A stretch of DNA of 64,000 bases from Chitinophagaceae bacterium BSSC1 (GCA_002256435.1 NKJC01000001.1:1736001-1800000); one strand, 5' to 3'; counted from the first letter of the stretch, positions 26,200 through 36,176 are shown. Numbers and translations are program-made. The notes: generated from the letters alone by a model not told the origin.

Positions 26200-27639
26200 A
26201 TGCATTTAAAGTACGAATCACAGCTTAGGGAACCATTGGTGTATGGAGATAAGAACTATCACCAGGTAACAGAAGATATTGTACGCCCCATTGAAGCCAA
26301 GCCTACCCGTTTGTGGTATATTGGTTTCTATATTGCGGTGTGCTTATTGTTGTTTGGGGTTTACGCCATCTACCGAGACGTTACTTATGGTATTGGCCAG
26401 TGGAACCTAAATAAGACAGTGGGTTGGGGTTGGGATATCACCAACTTCGTTTGGTGGGTTGGTATCGGTCACGCCGGTACACTAATCTCTGCCATCCTCT
26501 TGCTGTTCCGTCAGGGATGGAGAACAGGTGTTAACCGTGCTGCGGAAGCCATGACCATCTTTGCGGTAATGTGCGCCGGTCAGTTTCCAATCTGGCACAT
26601 GGGACGTGTATGGATGGCATTCTTTGTATTGCCTTATCCTAACTCTCGCGGACCATTGTGGGTAAACTTTAACTCACCATTGCTTTGGGACGTATTTGCC
26701 ATCTCTACTTATTTTACTGTTTCATTGTTGTTCTGGTATAGTGGATTGTTGCCTGACTTTGCAACCGTTCGTGACCGTGCTTTCACCAAATTGCGTAAGC
26801 GTTTATATGGTGTTGCAGCATTTGGCTGGACTGGTTCTACCAAACACTGGCAGCGTCACGAGTCTTTATCATTGGTGTTGGCAGGTTTGAGTACACCGTT
26901 GGTATTGTCAGTACACACAATTGTATCATTTGACTTTGCTACTTCTGTAATTCCAGGATGGCATACTACTATCTTCCCTCCATACTTTGTTGCCGGTGCT
27001 ATCTTCTCTGGTTTTGCCATGGTGCAAACCCTGATGGTGATTATCCGCAAAGTGTTTGGCATGGAAGATTATATTACCATGGGTCACATTGAGGCCATGA
27101 ACAAAGTAATTGTACTAACCGGTTCTATTGTGGGTGTTGCCTACTTAACCGAGTTGTTCATGGGTTGGTATAGCCAAAACAAATATGAAGGATATACCTT
27201 CTGGTATAGCCGTGCCTACTTGTTCAGCCCTTATGGTTGGAGCTACTGGGGTATGATGGCTTGTAACGTATTGAGCCCTCAGATCTTCTGGTTCCGCAAA
27301 ATGCGCAGAAACTTATTTGTTACTTTCTTCATGAGTATCATTGTGAATATTGGTATGTGGTTTGAGCGTTTTGTAATCATTGTTACTTCTTTGTATCGTG
27401 ACTACTTACCATCTAGCTGGTCTGTATACTATAGCCCAACTATCTGGGAGATTGGTTTCTATGCTGGTACTTTTGGATTGTTCTTTACTTGCTTCTTCCT
27501 ATTTGCTAAATACTTCCCAGTAATTGCCATTGCAGAAATCAAGTATGTCTTGAAAACAACTGGTGAAGGATACAAGGGTAGAATGGAAACAATTGAAGGA
27601 GAAAACTTGGAATCATTTGTGCACGAACACGCACACTAA
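26200..27639 (+). CDS. actC: Alternative complex III subunit ActC (NrfD/PsrC-type quinol-binding membrane protein)
   Basis: The 479-residue polytopic protein has about ten membrane helices. N-terminal EPLVYGDKNYHQVTEDI and conserved charged and aromatic residues in the helices (WNLNKTVGWGWDITNFVWWVGIGHAG, IWHMGRVWMAFFVLPYPN) match the NrfD-like ActC family, which binds menaquinol and may pump protons. The C-terminus is His/Glu-rich (VHEHAH). It is followed by actD 12 bp downstream. Confidence 0.94.
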   Translation: MHLKYESQLREPLVYGDKNYHQVTEDIVRPIEAKPTRLWYIGFYIAVCLLLFGVYAIYRDVTYGIGQWNLNKTVGWGWDITNFVWWVGIGHAGTLISAILLLFRQGWRTGVNRAAEAMTIFAVMCAGQFPIWHMGRVWMAFFVLPYPNSRGPLWVNFNSPLLWDVFAISTYFTVSLLFWYSGLLPDFATVRDRAFTKLRKRLYGVAAFGWTGSTKHWQRHESLSLVLAGLSTPLVLSVHTIVSFDFATSVIPGWHTTIFPPYFVAGAIFSGFAMVQTLMVIIRKVFGMEDYITMGHIEAMNKVIVLTGSIVGVAYLTELFMGWYSQNKYEGYTFWYSRAYLFSPYGWSYWGMMACNVLSPQIFWFRKMRRNLFVTFFMSIIVNIGMWFERFVIIVTSLYRDYLPSSWSVYYSPTIWEIGFYAGTFGLFFTCFFLFAKYFPVIAIAEIKYVLKTTGEGYKGRMETIEGENLESFVHEHAH

Positions 27640-27651
27640 TATAAACTAACT

Positions 27652-28242
27652 ATGGCAAAAAAGAAATTCGTAGTAGGCTGTTTTGATGACGAAGCCGTCT
27701 TGTTTCCTGCAGTGAAGAAAGTTCGCACAGCGGGTTATAAGATTCACGATGTGTACACACCTTTTGCTGTGCACGGATTGGATCACGCAATGGGTCTTCG
27801 TGAAACCAGTTTGCATACCGCAGGTTTTATCTACGGTATCACCGGTACCACTACTGCATTAAGTTGTATTAGCTGGATTTTTACCAAAGACTGGCCTTTG
27901 AATATTGGTGGTAAGCCACACTTTGCATTACCAGCTTGGGTACCCATTACTTTTGAGTTAACGGTATTGTTTGCTGCAGTAGGTATGGTGTTGACATTTT
28001 GCTATCTCTGTCAATTGGCACCCTTTGTGAAAAAACACCATTTTCATGCTCGTGCTACTGATGACCTATTTGTAATGGTAATAGAGTGCACAGACAAAAC
28101 CAATGCAGAAGACCTGAAAGGATTCCTAGCGTCTAATGGCGCAGTGGAAACCGATATCCAAGTAGCTGAAGAAGGCTGGTGGTTAGGTCATTATGACAAA
28201 GACGAAATGAGATTTGAAGCCAAACAAACTGTAGCTGCATAA
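27652..28242 (+). CDS. actD: Alternative complex III subunit ActD (DUF3341)
   Basis: The 196-residue protein begins MAKKKFVVGCFDDEAVLFPAVKKVR, typical of DUF3341, and has two membrane helices (AGFIYGITGTTTALSCISWIF and ITFELTVLFAAVGMVLTFCYL). The final segment is a small soluble domain (FVMVIECTDKTNAEDLKGFLASNG). ActD is a structural membrane subunit without redox centres. It is tightly spaced between actC and actE. Confidence 0.93.
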   Translation: MAKKKFVVGCFDDEAVLFPAVKKVRTAGYKIHDVYTPFAVHGLDHAMGLRETSLHTAGFIYGITGTTTALSCISWIFTKDWPLNIGGKPHFALPAWVPITFELTVLFAAVGMVLTFCYLCQLAPFVKKHHFHARATDDLFVMVIECTDKTNAEDLKGFLASNGAVETDIQVAEEGWWLGHYDKDEMRFEAKQTVAA

Positions 28243-28259
28243 CACTTGAATTGAAAAAG

Positions 28260-28907
28260 ATGAATAAATTAACCATCATTGCCATTTTGTCTACTGCTGC
28301 TGTAATCATCAGCTGTAGCGATGTGAAACGCAAGCCCGGATCCGTTTATGTGCCAGATATGGCGTATAGCCGCGCATATGAAACATTTGCAGATCACAGC
28401 AATCTTGCAGAACAGGGCATCAACTACAACAACAGACCCGTTTTAGGAACTGTTGCTCGTGGAGAAGAAATGCCTTTTCATATTGCAAAAGATGCTCCTG
28501 GAGATACTACCAATTACACTGCTTCTAAATTGGTGAAAAACCCAATTGAATCATTGAATGAAAAAGAATACAAAGAGGCAGAACGCCTTTACCTAATTAA
28601 CTGTGGTATCTGTCATGGTGCTAAATTGAATGGTAATGGTCCTTTGTACAAAGATGGTAATGGTCCATATGCAGCAAAACCTGCTACCTTGGTAGGAGAT
28701 GCTAAATATGAAAACATGCCTGATGGTCAGATGTTCTACTCAGTTGCCTATGGTAAAAACTTGATGGGTTCTTACGCATCTCAGTTAAGCCGCAAGCAAC
28801 GTTGGGAAGTGATCAAGTATATTAAAATGAATCAAGCAAAAGGCAAAGCCGCCGCTGCTCCTGCAACTGCAGCAGCTCCAGCAGCTGACACCACTGCTAA
28901 GAAATAA
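28260..28907 (+). CDS. actE: Alternative complex III subunit ActE, monohaem cytochrome c lipoprotein
   Basis: The start at ATG 28260 (three codons inside the open frame) gives a lipoprotein signal with Cys in IISCSD. One haem site is seen, CGICHG, within NCGICHGAKLNGNGP, and a distal Met (FYSVAYGKNLMGSY) can act as axial ligand. The protein ends in an Ala/Pro-rich tail. It is 215 residues. ActE is a periplasmic electron carrier subunit, likely passing electrons to the oxidase. Co-transcribed with actD (17 bp gap). Confidence 0.93.
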   Translation: MNKLTIIAILSTAAVIISCSDVKRKPGSVYVPDMAYSRAYETFADHSNLAEQGINYNNRPVLGTVARGEEMPFHIAKDAPGDTTNYTASKLVKNPIESLNEKEYKEAERLYLINCGICHGAKLNGNGPLYKDGNGPYAAKPATLVGDAKYENMPDGQMFYSVAYGKNLMGSYASQLSRKQRWEVIKYIKMNQAKGKAAAAPATAAAPAADTTAKK

Positions 28908-28966
28908 TTGAAAAGTCTTTTCAAACATTGAAAAGATAAAGTACTAACTGATATAAAAGAGTAACG

Positions 28967-30196
28967 ATGGCATCTATCAGAACGCAATTTGAGATACCCG
29001 GAAAAATGAAAACCTGGTCACTGGGTTTGATTGGCGTTGGGTTGGTTGCTTTGATCTTTGGTTTAGTAACCAAAGGTTTCAGCAGCGACGAACACGAGCA
29101 AGTGCATTTTTGGGGAACATTGATGTACAACACCATTTTCTGGACCCTGGTTTGTAATGCCAGTATGTTTTTCATTTGTGTTACTACCCTTGCAATGGGT
29201 GGCTGGCAGCAGTCATTCCGCAGGATTCCAGAAGCCATTTCAACACTGGTTCCAATTTTTGGTTCCATCACTTTTGCAGTGTTGTTGTATGTGGTTTTGA
29301 GTGACAAGCACCATATCTACCACTGGTTAGATACTGAAGCTGTTGCCAAAGACCCTATCCTAACTGGTAAGTCTGGTTTCTTGAATGCCAAGTTCTTTAT
29401 TTTCTGGACTACTTTAACTATTGGTTTTTGGAGTTTCTTGGGTTGGAGAATGCGTCAGTTAAGCAATGAAGCTGACCAAGCCCCAATGGATGCTGAAACT
29501 GGAGCTAAATTCATTTTTAGAAATACCGTTAGAGCTGCATTGTTCACCGTTTGGTTTGCATTGACTGTAGGTTCTACCGTTCCTTGGTTGTGGATGATGA
29601 GTATTGATGCACACTGGTATTCTACCATGTACAGCTGGTACACATTTGCTAGTTCTTTTGTATCTGGTATGTCTTTGATTGCACTTTGGTTAATCTACAT
29701 GAAGAACAAAGGTTATATGGAATTGACTAACCAAGAACACTTACATGACGTAGGTAAGTTCATGTTTGCCTTCTCTATCTTCTGGACCTATCTTTGGTTT
29801 AGCCAGTACATGCTAATCTGGTACGCCAATATTCCTGAAGAAACCGTTTATTTCAAACACCGTGTTCAAGGACCTTATAAAGGAATTTTCTTCCTTAACT
29901 TAATCATCAACTTCCTTTGTCCTTTGTTGATTTTGATGAAGCGCGCTGCAAAACGTAACTACACCCTAGTTACTTTCATGGCAGTGTTGATCATCTTTGG
30001 TCACTGGATTGATTTTTACCAAATGGTGATGGGCTCATTGTCTAAAGAGCACGTAACCTTGGGTTGGTTGGATTTTGGTATCCTGGCTTTCTTTGTAGGT
30101 ATGATGATCTTCTTTGTTGGAAGAGCCTTGGCCAGCAAACCACTGATTCCAAAATACCATCCTTTCTTAAAAGAGAGTGTGATTCATCAGGTTTAA
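28967..30196 (+). CDS. actF: Alternative complex III subunit ActF, second quinone-region membrane protein
   Basis: The 409-residue protein has about ten membrane helices, lacks cofactor motifs, and matches the ActF family (related to ActC in fold): early WSLGLIGVGLVALIFGLV, then conserved LMYNTIFWTLVCNASMFFICV and IDAHWYSTMYSWYTFASSFVSG. It forms the membrane half opposite ActC. A small hairpin (GGTTGC/GCAACC, 30207-30221) follows it before coxB. Confidence 0.93.
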   Translation: MASIRTQFEIPGKMKTWSLGLIGVGLVALIFGLVTKGFSSDEHEQVHFWGTLMYNTIFWTLVCNASMFFICVTTLAMGGWQQSFRRIPEAISTLVPIFGSITFAVLLYVVLSDKHHIYHWLDTEAVAKDPILTGKSGFLNAKFFIFWTTLTIGFWSFLGWRMRQLSNEADQAPMDAETGAKFIFRNTVRAALFTVWFALTVGSTVPWLWMMSIDAHWYSTMYSWYTFASSFVSGMSLIALWLIYMKNKGYMELTNQEHLHDVGKFMFAFSIFWTYLWFSQYMLIWYANIPEETVYFKHRVQGPYKGIFFLNLIINFLCPLLILMKRAAKRNYTLVTFMAVLIIFGHWIDFYQMVMGSLSKEHVTLGWLDFGILAFFVGMMIFFVGRALASKPLIPKYHPFLKESVIHQV

Positions 30197-30280
30197 TATA
30201 TTTAACGGTTGCTGGGCAACCAAGTAGCAAAGAATTTGTTTAAATAGTAGTATCATCTATCAGAAAATATTGATCGCATT

Positions 30281-31354
30281 ATGACCATTTTATTAACCAT
30301 CGCAGTAATTGTACTGGTATTCGTAGTAATCTTCCAGATTGCCAAAGCAAGCGAATACGTATCTCTACTCAAAGGAGAAGAAGCCAGTCGCCAGCAAAAC
30401 AACAAGATCAACGGATTTTTGATGGTTGCATTCTTGGTGTTGGGGCTGATTGGTGTTTGGTATTGCAATAGCGTGCTTTTTGACAAAACCTTGTTGGCAC
30501 ATGATGCAGCAAGCGTAGAAGGCGCCAGAGTAGATTCTATGCTTTGGTTAACCTTAGCGGTTACCGGTATCGTATTCATTGGTACTCAAATTGTACTCTT
30601 TGTATTTGCTTACAAATACCAAGAAAATAAAAACAGGAAAGTATATTTCTTCTCTCATAGCAATACGCTAGAAGCTATCTGGACCATTATTCCTGCCATT
30701 GCACTAACTGTGTTGGTGGTGATTGGTCTTCGTAACTGGTTCTTGTTTACTGGTGAGCCTCCTAAAAATGCCATGGTAGTAGAAGTTACCGGAAAGCAGT
30801 TTGGTTGGATCTTCCGTTATCCAGGAAAAGATGGTGCTTTTGGTAAAAAGTATTACAAAAATATTGACGCTGCCTCTAATACATTGGGTCTTCTTTGGGA
30901 TGACAAATTGGGTCAGGATGACTTGGTTACTGAACAAACCATGTATATAGTTAAAGGGAAACCAGTAAAATTGATCATTGGTTCTAGAGACGTAATTCAT
31001 GACGTTGGTTTGAGTCATTTCCGTTTGAAAATGGACGCTGTACCAGGTATTCCAACTACAATGTGGTTTACACCAAAATACACAACTGCTGAAATGAAAG
31101 AAATTACGGGTAACCCTAATTTCCAGTATGAAATCAGTTGCGACCAAATGTGTGGAAACGGTCACTATTCTATGAAGGGTGTAATTGAAGTAGTTTCTCA
31201 AGAAGACTATGACCTTTGGATAGCCAAACAGAATCCGTATTATTTTGCGGCATTCCCTGAAAAAGATCCAGCAGCAGCAAAACCTGCAGCAGCTACTACT
31301 GATACAAGCAAAACCGCTAAACCAGTAGAAGTTAAGACCGTAGCAAAAATGTAA
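30281..31354 (+). CDS. coxB: Cytochrome c oxidase subunit II
   Basis: The 357-residue protein has an N-terminal membrane helix, further helices near residues 45 and 90, and a periplasmic CuA domain. The CuA site reads CDQMCGNGHYSM near residue 285, supplying two Cys, His and Met; an upstream His (DVGLSHF) completes it. The ending is an Ala/Lys-rich tail. It accepts electrons from cytochrome c (probably ActE or ActA). It lies 84 bp after actF, consistent with the known fusion of the act and caa3 loci in Bacteroidota. Confidence 0.95.
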   Translation: MTILLTIAVIVLVFVVIFQIAKASEYVSLLKGEEASRQQNNKINGFLMVAFLVLGLIGVWYCNSVLFDKTLLAHDAASVEGARVDSMLWLTLAVTGIVFIGTQIVLFVFAYKYQENKNRKVYFFSHSNTLEAIWTIIPAIALTVLVVIGLRNWFLFTGEPPKNAMVVEVTGKQFGWIFRYPGKDGAFGKKYYKNIDAASNTLGLLWDDKLGQDDLVTEQTMYIVKGKPVKLIIGSRDVIHDVGLSHFRLKMDAVPGIPTTMWFTPKYTTAEMKEITGNPNFQYEISCDQMCGNGHYSMKGVIEVVSQEDYDLWIAKQNPYYFAAFPEKDPAAAKPAAATTDTSKTAKPVEVKTVAKM

Positions 31355-31423
31355 TTAAAACCCACAACCCTTTTTAAATGGGGTTGTTACTATATCGTAA
31401 GTAGCAATAATAAAGAAACAAGT

Positions 31424-33241
31424 ATGAGTAACGAAGCTGTTCTGCACGCACATTCTGATGTAGCAACACATGATGCACATGGCGATCATTCACATGAGCA
31501 CCATCATCATGAAACCTTTATCACCAAGTATGTGTTTAGCCAGGATCACAAAATGATCGCCAAACAGTTCTTGATCACCGGTATGGTTTGGGCCGTATTG
31601 GGAGGTCTGATGAGCGTTTTGTTCCGCTTGCAACTGGGATATCCCGATGCAACCTTTCCTTGGTTAGAAAGCATTTTGGGTAAATGGGCCAAAGGTGGTC
31701 ATATTACCCCTGAAGCTTATTATGCCTTGGTTACTACACACGGTACCGTATTGGTATTCTTTGTATTAACTGCTGGTTTAAGTGGAACATTTGCCAACTT
31801 CTTAATTCCATTGCAAATTGGAGCAAGAGATATGGCTTCTCCTTTCATGAATATGTTGAGCTACTGGTTCTTCTTTGGTGCTAGTATTGTTATGTTGTCT
31901 TCTATGTTTGTAGAGACCGGTCCATTTAGTGGCGGTTGGACAGCGTATCCTCCATTAAGTGCCTTGGGCGATGCTTCTCCAGGTTCTAAAACTGGTATGG
32001 ATCTTTGGATTGTATCTATGGCATTGTTTGTAGTGTCTTCCTTATTGGGTGGTCTAAACTACATTGCTACCGTATTGAATATGCGTACCAAAGGAATGAG
32101 TATGACTCGTTTGCCTTTGACCATTTGGGCTTTGTTCTTTACCGCTGTATTGGGAGTATTGTCTTTCCCAGTATTGTTGTCTGGTTTTATCTTGTTGATT
32201 TTTGACCGCAACTTTGGAACAAGCTTTTATTTGTCTGATATCTTTATCAACGGTGTTGGTGCTTTGCCAAATGAAGGTGGTAGCGCTATCCTGTTCCAGC
32301 ACTTATTCTGGTTCTTGGGTCACCCTGAAGTATATATCATTTTGTTACCAGCCATGGGTATGGTATCAGAAATTCTTTCTGTAAACTCACGCAAACCCAT
32401 CTTTGGTTATATGGCCATGATTGGCTCCTTGTTTGCAATTGCCATCCTAGCTTTCTTAGTATGGGCGCACCATATGTTTGTAACCGGATTAAATCCTTTC
32501 TTAGGATCGGTATTTGTGTTGTTGACTTTGTTAATTGCGGTTCCATCAGCCATTAAAGTATTTAACTGGTTAACCACTTTGTGGAGAGGAAATATTCGCT
32601 TTACCCCCGGTATGTTATTTGCCATTGGTTTTGTGAGCTTATTTATCTCTGGAGGTTTAACAGGTATCTGGTTAGGTAACTCAGCCTTAGATATTCACTT
32701 ACACGATACCTATTTTGTAATTGCCCACTTCCACATTGTAATGGGTGTTGCATCTATGTTTGGTATGTTTGCTGGTATCTACCATTGGTTCCCTAAAATG
32801 TATGGTCGTTATATGAATAACACTTTGGCCTACATGCACTTCTGGATTACCATTGCAGGCGCCTACATGATTTTCTGGCCAATGCACTATGAAGGTTTGG
32901 CTGGTATGCCAAGACGTTATTATGACTACAGCATCTGGGAAAGCTTTAAGCAATTCCAAGACTTAAACAGGTTTATCAGCTTGGTAGCCATGATTGTATT
33001 TGCTGCACAATTCTTGTTCTTGTTCAACTTCTTCTATAGCATTTTCAAGGGTAGAAAATTAACTACTTTGAATCCTTGGGAGGCTAACACATTAGAGTGG
33101 ACTACGCCTATTCATCCTGGTCACGGTAACTGGGTGGGAGAAATTCCAGAAGTACACCGTTGGGCTTATGATTATGGTAAAGACGGCAAAGAGTTTATTC
33201 AGCAAACCACACCGGTGGGACCTGATGAGAGCCATCACTAG
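31424..33241 (+). CDS. ctaD: Cytochrome c oxidase subunit I
   Basis: The 605-residue protein has twelve or more membrane helices. Key residues are HPEVYI (CuB His and the cross-linked Tyr), a later HH pair (WAHHMFV) at CuB, and HDTYFVIAHFHIV with the haem a/a3 ligands. The N-terminus carries a striking His-rich stretch (HAHSDVATHDAHGDHSHEHHHH) before the first helix, a plausible metal-chelating segment. It is an A-type haem-copper oxidase catalytic subunit that reduces O2 and pumps protons. A hairpin of 7 bp without T-run (31364-31387) precedes it. Confidence 0.96.
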   Translation: MSNEAVLHAHSDVATHDAHGDHSHEHHHHETFITKYVFSQDHKMIAKQFLITGMVWAVLGGLMSVLFRLQLGYPDATFPWLESILGKWAKGGHITPEAYYALVTTHGTVLVFFVLTAGLSGTFANFLIPLQIGARDMASPFMNMLSYWFFFGASIVMLSSMFVETGPFSGGWTAYPPLSALGDASPGSKTGMDLWIVSMALFVVSSLLGGLNYIATVLNMRTKGMSMTRLPLTIWALFFTAVLGVLSFPVLLSGFILLIFDRNFGTSFYLSDIFINGVGALPNEGGSAILFQHLFWFLGHPEVYIILLPAMGMVSEILSVNSRKPIFGYMAMIGSLFAIAILAFLVWAHHMFVTGLNPFLGSVFVLLTLLIAVPSAIKVFNWLTTLWRGNIRFTPGMLFAIGFVSLFISGGLTGIWLGNSALDIHLHDTYFVIAHFHIVMGVASMFGMFAGIYHWFPKMYGRYMNNTLAYMHFWITIAGAYMIFWPMHYEGLAGMPRRYYDYSIWESFKQFQDLNRFISLVAMIVFAAQFLFLFNFFYSIFKGRKLTTLNPWEANTLEWTTPIHPGHGNWVGEIPEVHRWAYDYGKDGKEFIQQTTPVGPDESHH

Positions 33242-33246
33242 AAATC

Positions 33247-33354
33247 ACCGGTCTCTTTTTGAGACATCCGGTATCAGATAGTTGAAATGCTCCCGGTAAT
33301 TCGGGGTGCTCCCTTAAACTAGGCGCATCTCAATCAATCGGGAGCATTCTTTTT
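33247..33354 (+). terminator. Hairpins after ctaD, likely terminator
   Basis: A first imperfect hairpin (ACCGG.TCTC/GAGA..CCGGT, 33247-33272) lies just after the ctaD stop. A second 10-bp stem AATGCTCCCG/CGGGAGCATT (33286-33295 with 33339-33348) encloses a 43-nt loop and is followed by CTTTTT. Together they could reduce read-through from the oxidase genes into ctaB. Confidence 0.55.
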
Positions 33355-33415
33355 AAAATGATCATCAGTTAGGAATTGAGAAAGTGAAATGCAGTTCTGA
33401 TAATCTAAATAAACA

Positions 33416-34318
33416 ATGACCATAACAGAAAACAATAGTTCCACCAGTTTTTCCATAGCCAGCAAAGTGAAGGATTATTTCCAGCTGATTAAGTTCTCTT
33501 TGAGCTTTATGGTGGTTTTCTCTTGCGTGATCTGTTATCTCTTGGCACCCAAGATTGTGATCTTTGACTGGTGGATGATTGTGATTCTTTTTGTTGCAGG
33601 TATGTTGGTAACGGGTAGTGCCAATGCCATTAACCAAGCAGTAGAAAAAGACACAGACGCACAAATGAAACGCACAGGTACCAGACCGGTAGCCAGTGGC
33701 AGAATGTCTCAACAAGAGGCGTATATTTTTGCCTTTGTAGCTGGAGTGGTAGGATGCTGGATGATGTGGTATTTTTTTAACCTCTCATCTGCATTGCTTT
33801 CTGCGTTTAGTTTGTTTCTCTATGCTTTTATATACACCCCGCTCAAAAAGATCAATAGTATTGCCGTATTGGTAGGCGCTTTTCCTGGAGCATTCCCATG
33901 CTTAATTGGATGGGTTGCCGGAAATGATGATTTTGCTGCAGGCGGATGGATCCTTTTTGGAATTCAATTCCTATGGCAGTTTCCGCATTTCTGGGCCATT
34001 GCTTGGGTTGCGCATAGCGATTATAGCAGGGTGGGTTTCAAATTGCTACCAGCAGACAAGGGCCCCACAAAATTCACAGCTTTACAAGCAGTGATGTATT
34101 CGGTTTTGATGATTCCGGTAGGCATTTTGCCCCATTATTTTGGACTAACCGGACAAGTGAGTATGTATATTGTCATTGTCTGCAACCTATTTATGGTGGT
34201 GCAGAGTTTGAGACTATACAAAGAGATGGATGTAAAATCGGCCCGAAGGGTCATGTTTAGTAGTTATATCTATTTGCCTATTGTGTTTTTAGCACTTTTG
34301 GCAGATAAAGTACATTAA
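33416..34318 (+). CDS. ctaB: Haem o synthase (protohaem IX farnesyltransferase)
   Basis: The 300-residue UbiA-family membrane protein has the prenyl diphosphate motif N-AINQAVEKDTDAQMKRT near residue 65 and the second Asp-containing loop after helix 5 (WVAHSDYSRVGFKLLP). It farnesylates haem b to haem o, the precursor of haem a in the oxidase just upstream. It sits between ctaD and the subunit III genes. Haem a synthase (ctaA) is not in this window. Confidence 0.94.
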   Translation: MTITENNSSTSFSIASKVKDYFQLIKFSLSFMVVFSCVICYLLAPKIVIFDWWMIVILFVAGMLVTGSANAINQAVEKDTDAQMKRTGTRPVASGRMSQQEAYIFAFVAGVVGCWMMWYFFNLSSALLSAFSLFLYAFIYTPLKKINSIAVLVGAFPGAFPCLIGWVAGNDDFAAGGWILFGIQFLWQFPHFWAIAWVAHSDYSRVGFKLLPADKGPTKFTALQAVMYSVLMIPVGILPHYFGLTGQVSMYIVIVCNLFMVVQSLRLYKEMDVKSARRVMFSSYIYLPIVFLALLADKVH

Positions 34319-34346
34319 TAGAAAGTAACAGATTAAAAATATCACC

Positions 34347-34928
34347 GTGATGACAACAACTATTCCTAACAAGGAGCCACAAAAAATCCACCCCCACAAG
34401 TTTGCTATGTGGGTGGCCATGGGTAGCATTGTGATGATGTTCGCCGGTATGACCAGTGCTTATATTGTAAAAAAGAATCAGAGCAGTTGGTTGCAATTTG
34501 ATTTGCCACTGATTTTCTGGTATTCCACTGGCGTGATCTTGGCTAGTAGCCTGACCATGTATTTGGCATCAAAAGCCATGAAGGCCAGAGAAATGAGCCG
34601 ATACAGAACACTAATTACCATAACTGCAGGTCTTGGCCTAGCTTTTTTGGTGATGCAGTACTTGGGTTTTAAAGATTTGGAAGCAAGGGATATTGCCATG
34701 ATTGGGCCAAAGAGTAATTCTGCGGTGTCTTTCTTGTTTGTGATTACCGTGTTGCACATGCTACACGTTTTGGGAGGAGTGATTGCATTGGTTACGCTTT
34801 TTGCTAGGGCTTTTCGCTCATCGGTAAAGAACTACAGTGCAGTGCCGGTAGAAGTAGTAGGAACTTACTGGCACTTTGTGGATGCATTATGGATTTACTT
34901 GTTTTTGTTTTATAACTGGATTGGATAG
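34347..34928 (+). CDS. Cytochrome c oxidase subunit III-family protein, first copy
   Basis: The 193-residue protein has five membrane helices. It starts after a basic N-terminus (PHKFAMWVAMGSIVMMFAGMTSAY) and ends EVVGTYWHFVDALWIYLFLFYNW, the subunit III C-terminal signature with TYWHFVD. Bacteroidota oxidase loci often carry two short subunit III-like genes, and the second copy follows 77 bp downstream. It is probably a non-catalytic structural subunit. Confidence 0.9.
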   Translation: MMTTTIPNKEPQKIHPHKFAMWVAMGSIVMMFAGMTSAYIVKKNQSSWLQFDLPLIFWYSTGVILASSLTMYLASKAMKAREMSRYRTLITITAGLGLAFLVMQYLGFKDLEARDIAMIGPKSNSAVSFLFVITVLHMLHVLGGVIALVTLFARAFRSSVKNYSAVPVEVVGTYWHFVDALWIYLFLFYNWIG

Positions 34929-35005
34929 TTTAAGAAAAAGTTGGGATTTATTCCTTATTTTTCAACGCCAGCCAATATTTTTGTACCGAAATTTTTGCTT
35001 AAGAC

Positions 35006-35686
35006 ATGTCAACTACAACAACTGCAACAACACCCAAGCTTTGGAGCGGAGGTAAAAGCCCCTTCAACGTAGAGTATGGTAAATTGATGATGTGGTATTT
35101 CCTGATGAGTGATGCGTTCACTTTTGGGGCTTTCCTGATCTCTTACGGTACCATTCGTTTTTCAACTAATGGATGGCCTGACCCTAATGAAGTATTCAAA
35201 AGCTTCCCTTTTGCGCCAGAAGGCGTACACGCACCATTGGTGTTTGTAAGTATCATGACCTTTATCTTGATCATTAGTTCTGTAACTATGGTATTGGCAG
35301 TGAAAGCTGGTCAGAACATGGATAAAAAAGGTGTTACAACCAATTTGATCTGGACCATTATTGGTGGTATTGCTTTCTTGAGCTGTCAAGCTTGGGAGTG
35401 GAACCATTTACATCATGAAGGTGCATGGTGGGGTATGAATCCATTCTTAAATGCCGATGGTTCAGCTTCTTCTACCAACTTCACCAACTATTTCTTTACC
35501 ATTACTGGTTTCCATGGTTTCCACGTATTCTCTGGAGTTATCATTAATATAGTCATGTTGATTATGACCTTAACTGACAAGTTTGAGCAACGCGGTCATT
35601 ACCTGATGATTGAAAAAGCTGGTTTGTACTGGCACTTTGTAGACTTGGTTTGGGTATTCGTATTCACATGTTTCTACTTAATCTAA
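35006..35686 (+). CDS. Cytochrome c oxidase subunit III-family protein, second copy
   Basis: The 226-residue protein has five helices and the same C-terminal signature as its neighbour (GLYWHFVDLVWVFVFTCFYLI). Internal QAWEWNHLHHEG and FTITGFHGFHVFSG are the canonical subunit III residues (the FHG..HV motif). It is the more typical subunit III of the pair. It follows the first copy and precedes subunit IV. Confidence 0.92.
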   Translation: MSTTTTATTPKLWSGGKSPFNVEYGKLMMWYFLMSDAFTFGAFLISYGTIRFSTNGWPDPNEVFKSFPFAPEGVHAPLVFVSIMTFILIISSVTMVLAVKAGQNMDKKGVTTNLIWTIIGGIAFLSCQAWEWNHLHHEGAWWGMNPFLNADGSASSTNFTNYFFTITGFHGFHVFSGVIINIVMLIMTLTDKFEQRGHYLMIEKAGLYWHFVDLVWVFVFTCFYLI

Positions 35687-35720
35687 GACAATCCATTAAA
35701 AACACACAAGCAATTACAAT

Positions 35721-36176
35721 ATGTCACATACTGCTGAACACGAAGTACACCATGATGGTGGAACCAAAGAAATTGTAAAAGTAACCGTTATCCTTTCTGT
35801 ACTTACTGTAGTAGAATTGATTCTAGGTTTCTGGATGATGGGTATGACCAATGAAGGATTACGTTTGGCCGTTAAAGGTTCCATTGTAATCTTAATGCTG
35901 GCTAAAGCTTTCTACATTGTTGCCTATTTTATGCACTTGAAACACGAGTTGAAGAACTTAATTATGACCATTGTAGTTCCTTTGGCTCTATTTATCTGGT
36001 TCATCACAGCTTTCTTAACTGATGGTAACTCATTTAGGAATTTGCGTAATACTTATGATCCACACTTTAAGGAGCAAAGCACTATTAAAGTAGAAAAAAA
36101 AGAAGCTCCTAAACACGAAGAAAAACACGAAACAAAGCATGAAGGTTATTTGGATGAAACAAGAACCACTCATTAA
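35721..36176 (+). CDS. Cytochrome c oxidase subunit IV family protein
   Basis: The 151-residue protein has three membrane helices (VTVILSVLTVVELILGFW, GSIVILMLAKAFYIVAYFMHL, LIMTIVVPLALFIWFITAF) and a charged Lys/Glu/His tail of about 30 residues. The phrase AYFMHLKHE is characteristic of the prokaryotic COX4 family. It is an accessory oxidase subunit, the last of the structural genes, and is followed by a terminator. Confidence 0.9.
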   Translation: MSHTAEHEVHHDGGTKEIVKVTVILSVLTVVELILGFWMMGMTNEGLRLAVKGSIVILMLAKAFYIVAYFMHLKHELKNLIMTIVVPLALFIWFITAFLTDGNSFRNLRNTYDPHFKEQSTIKVEKKEAPKHEEKHETKHEGYLDETRTTH

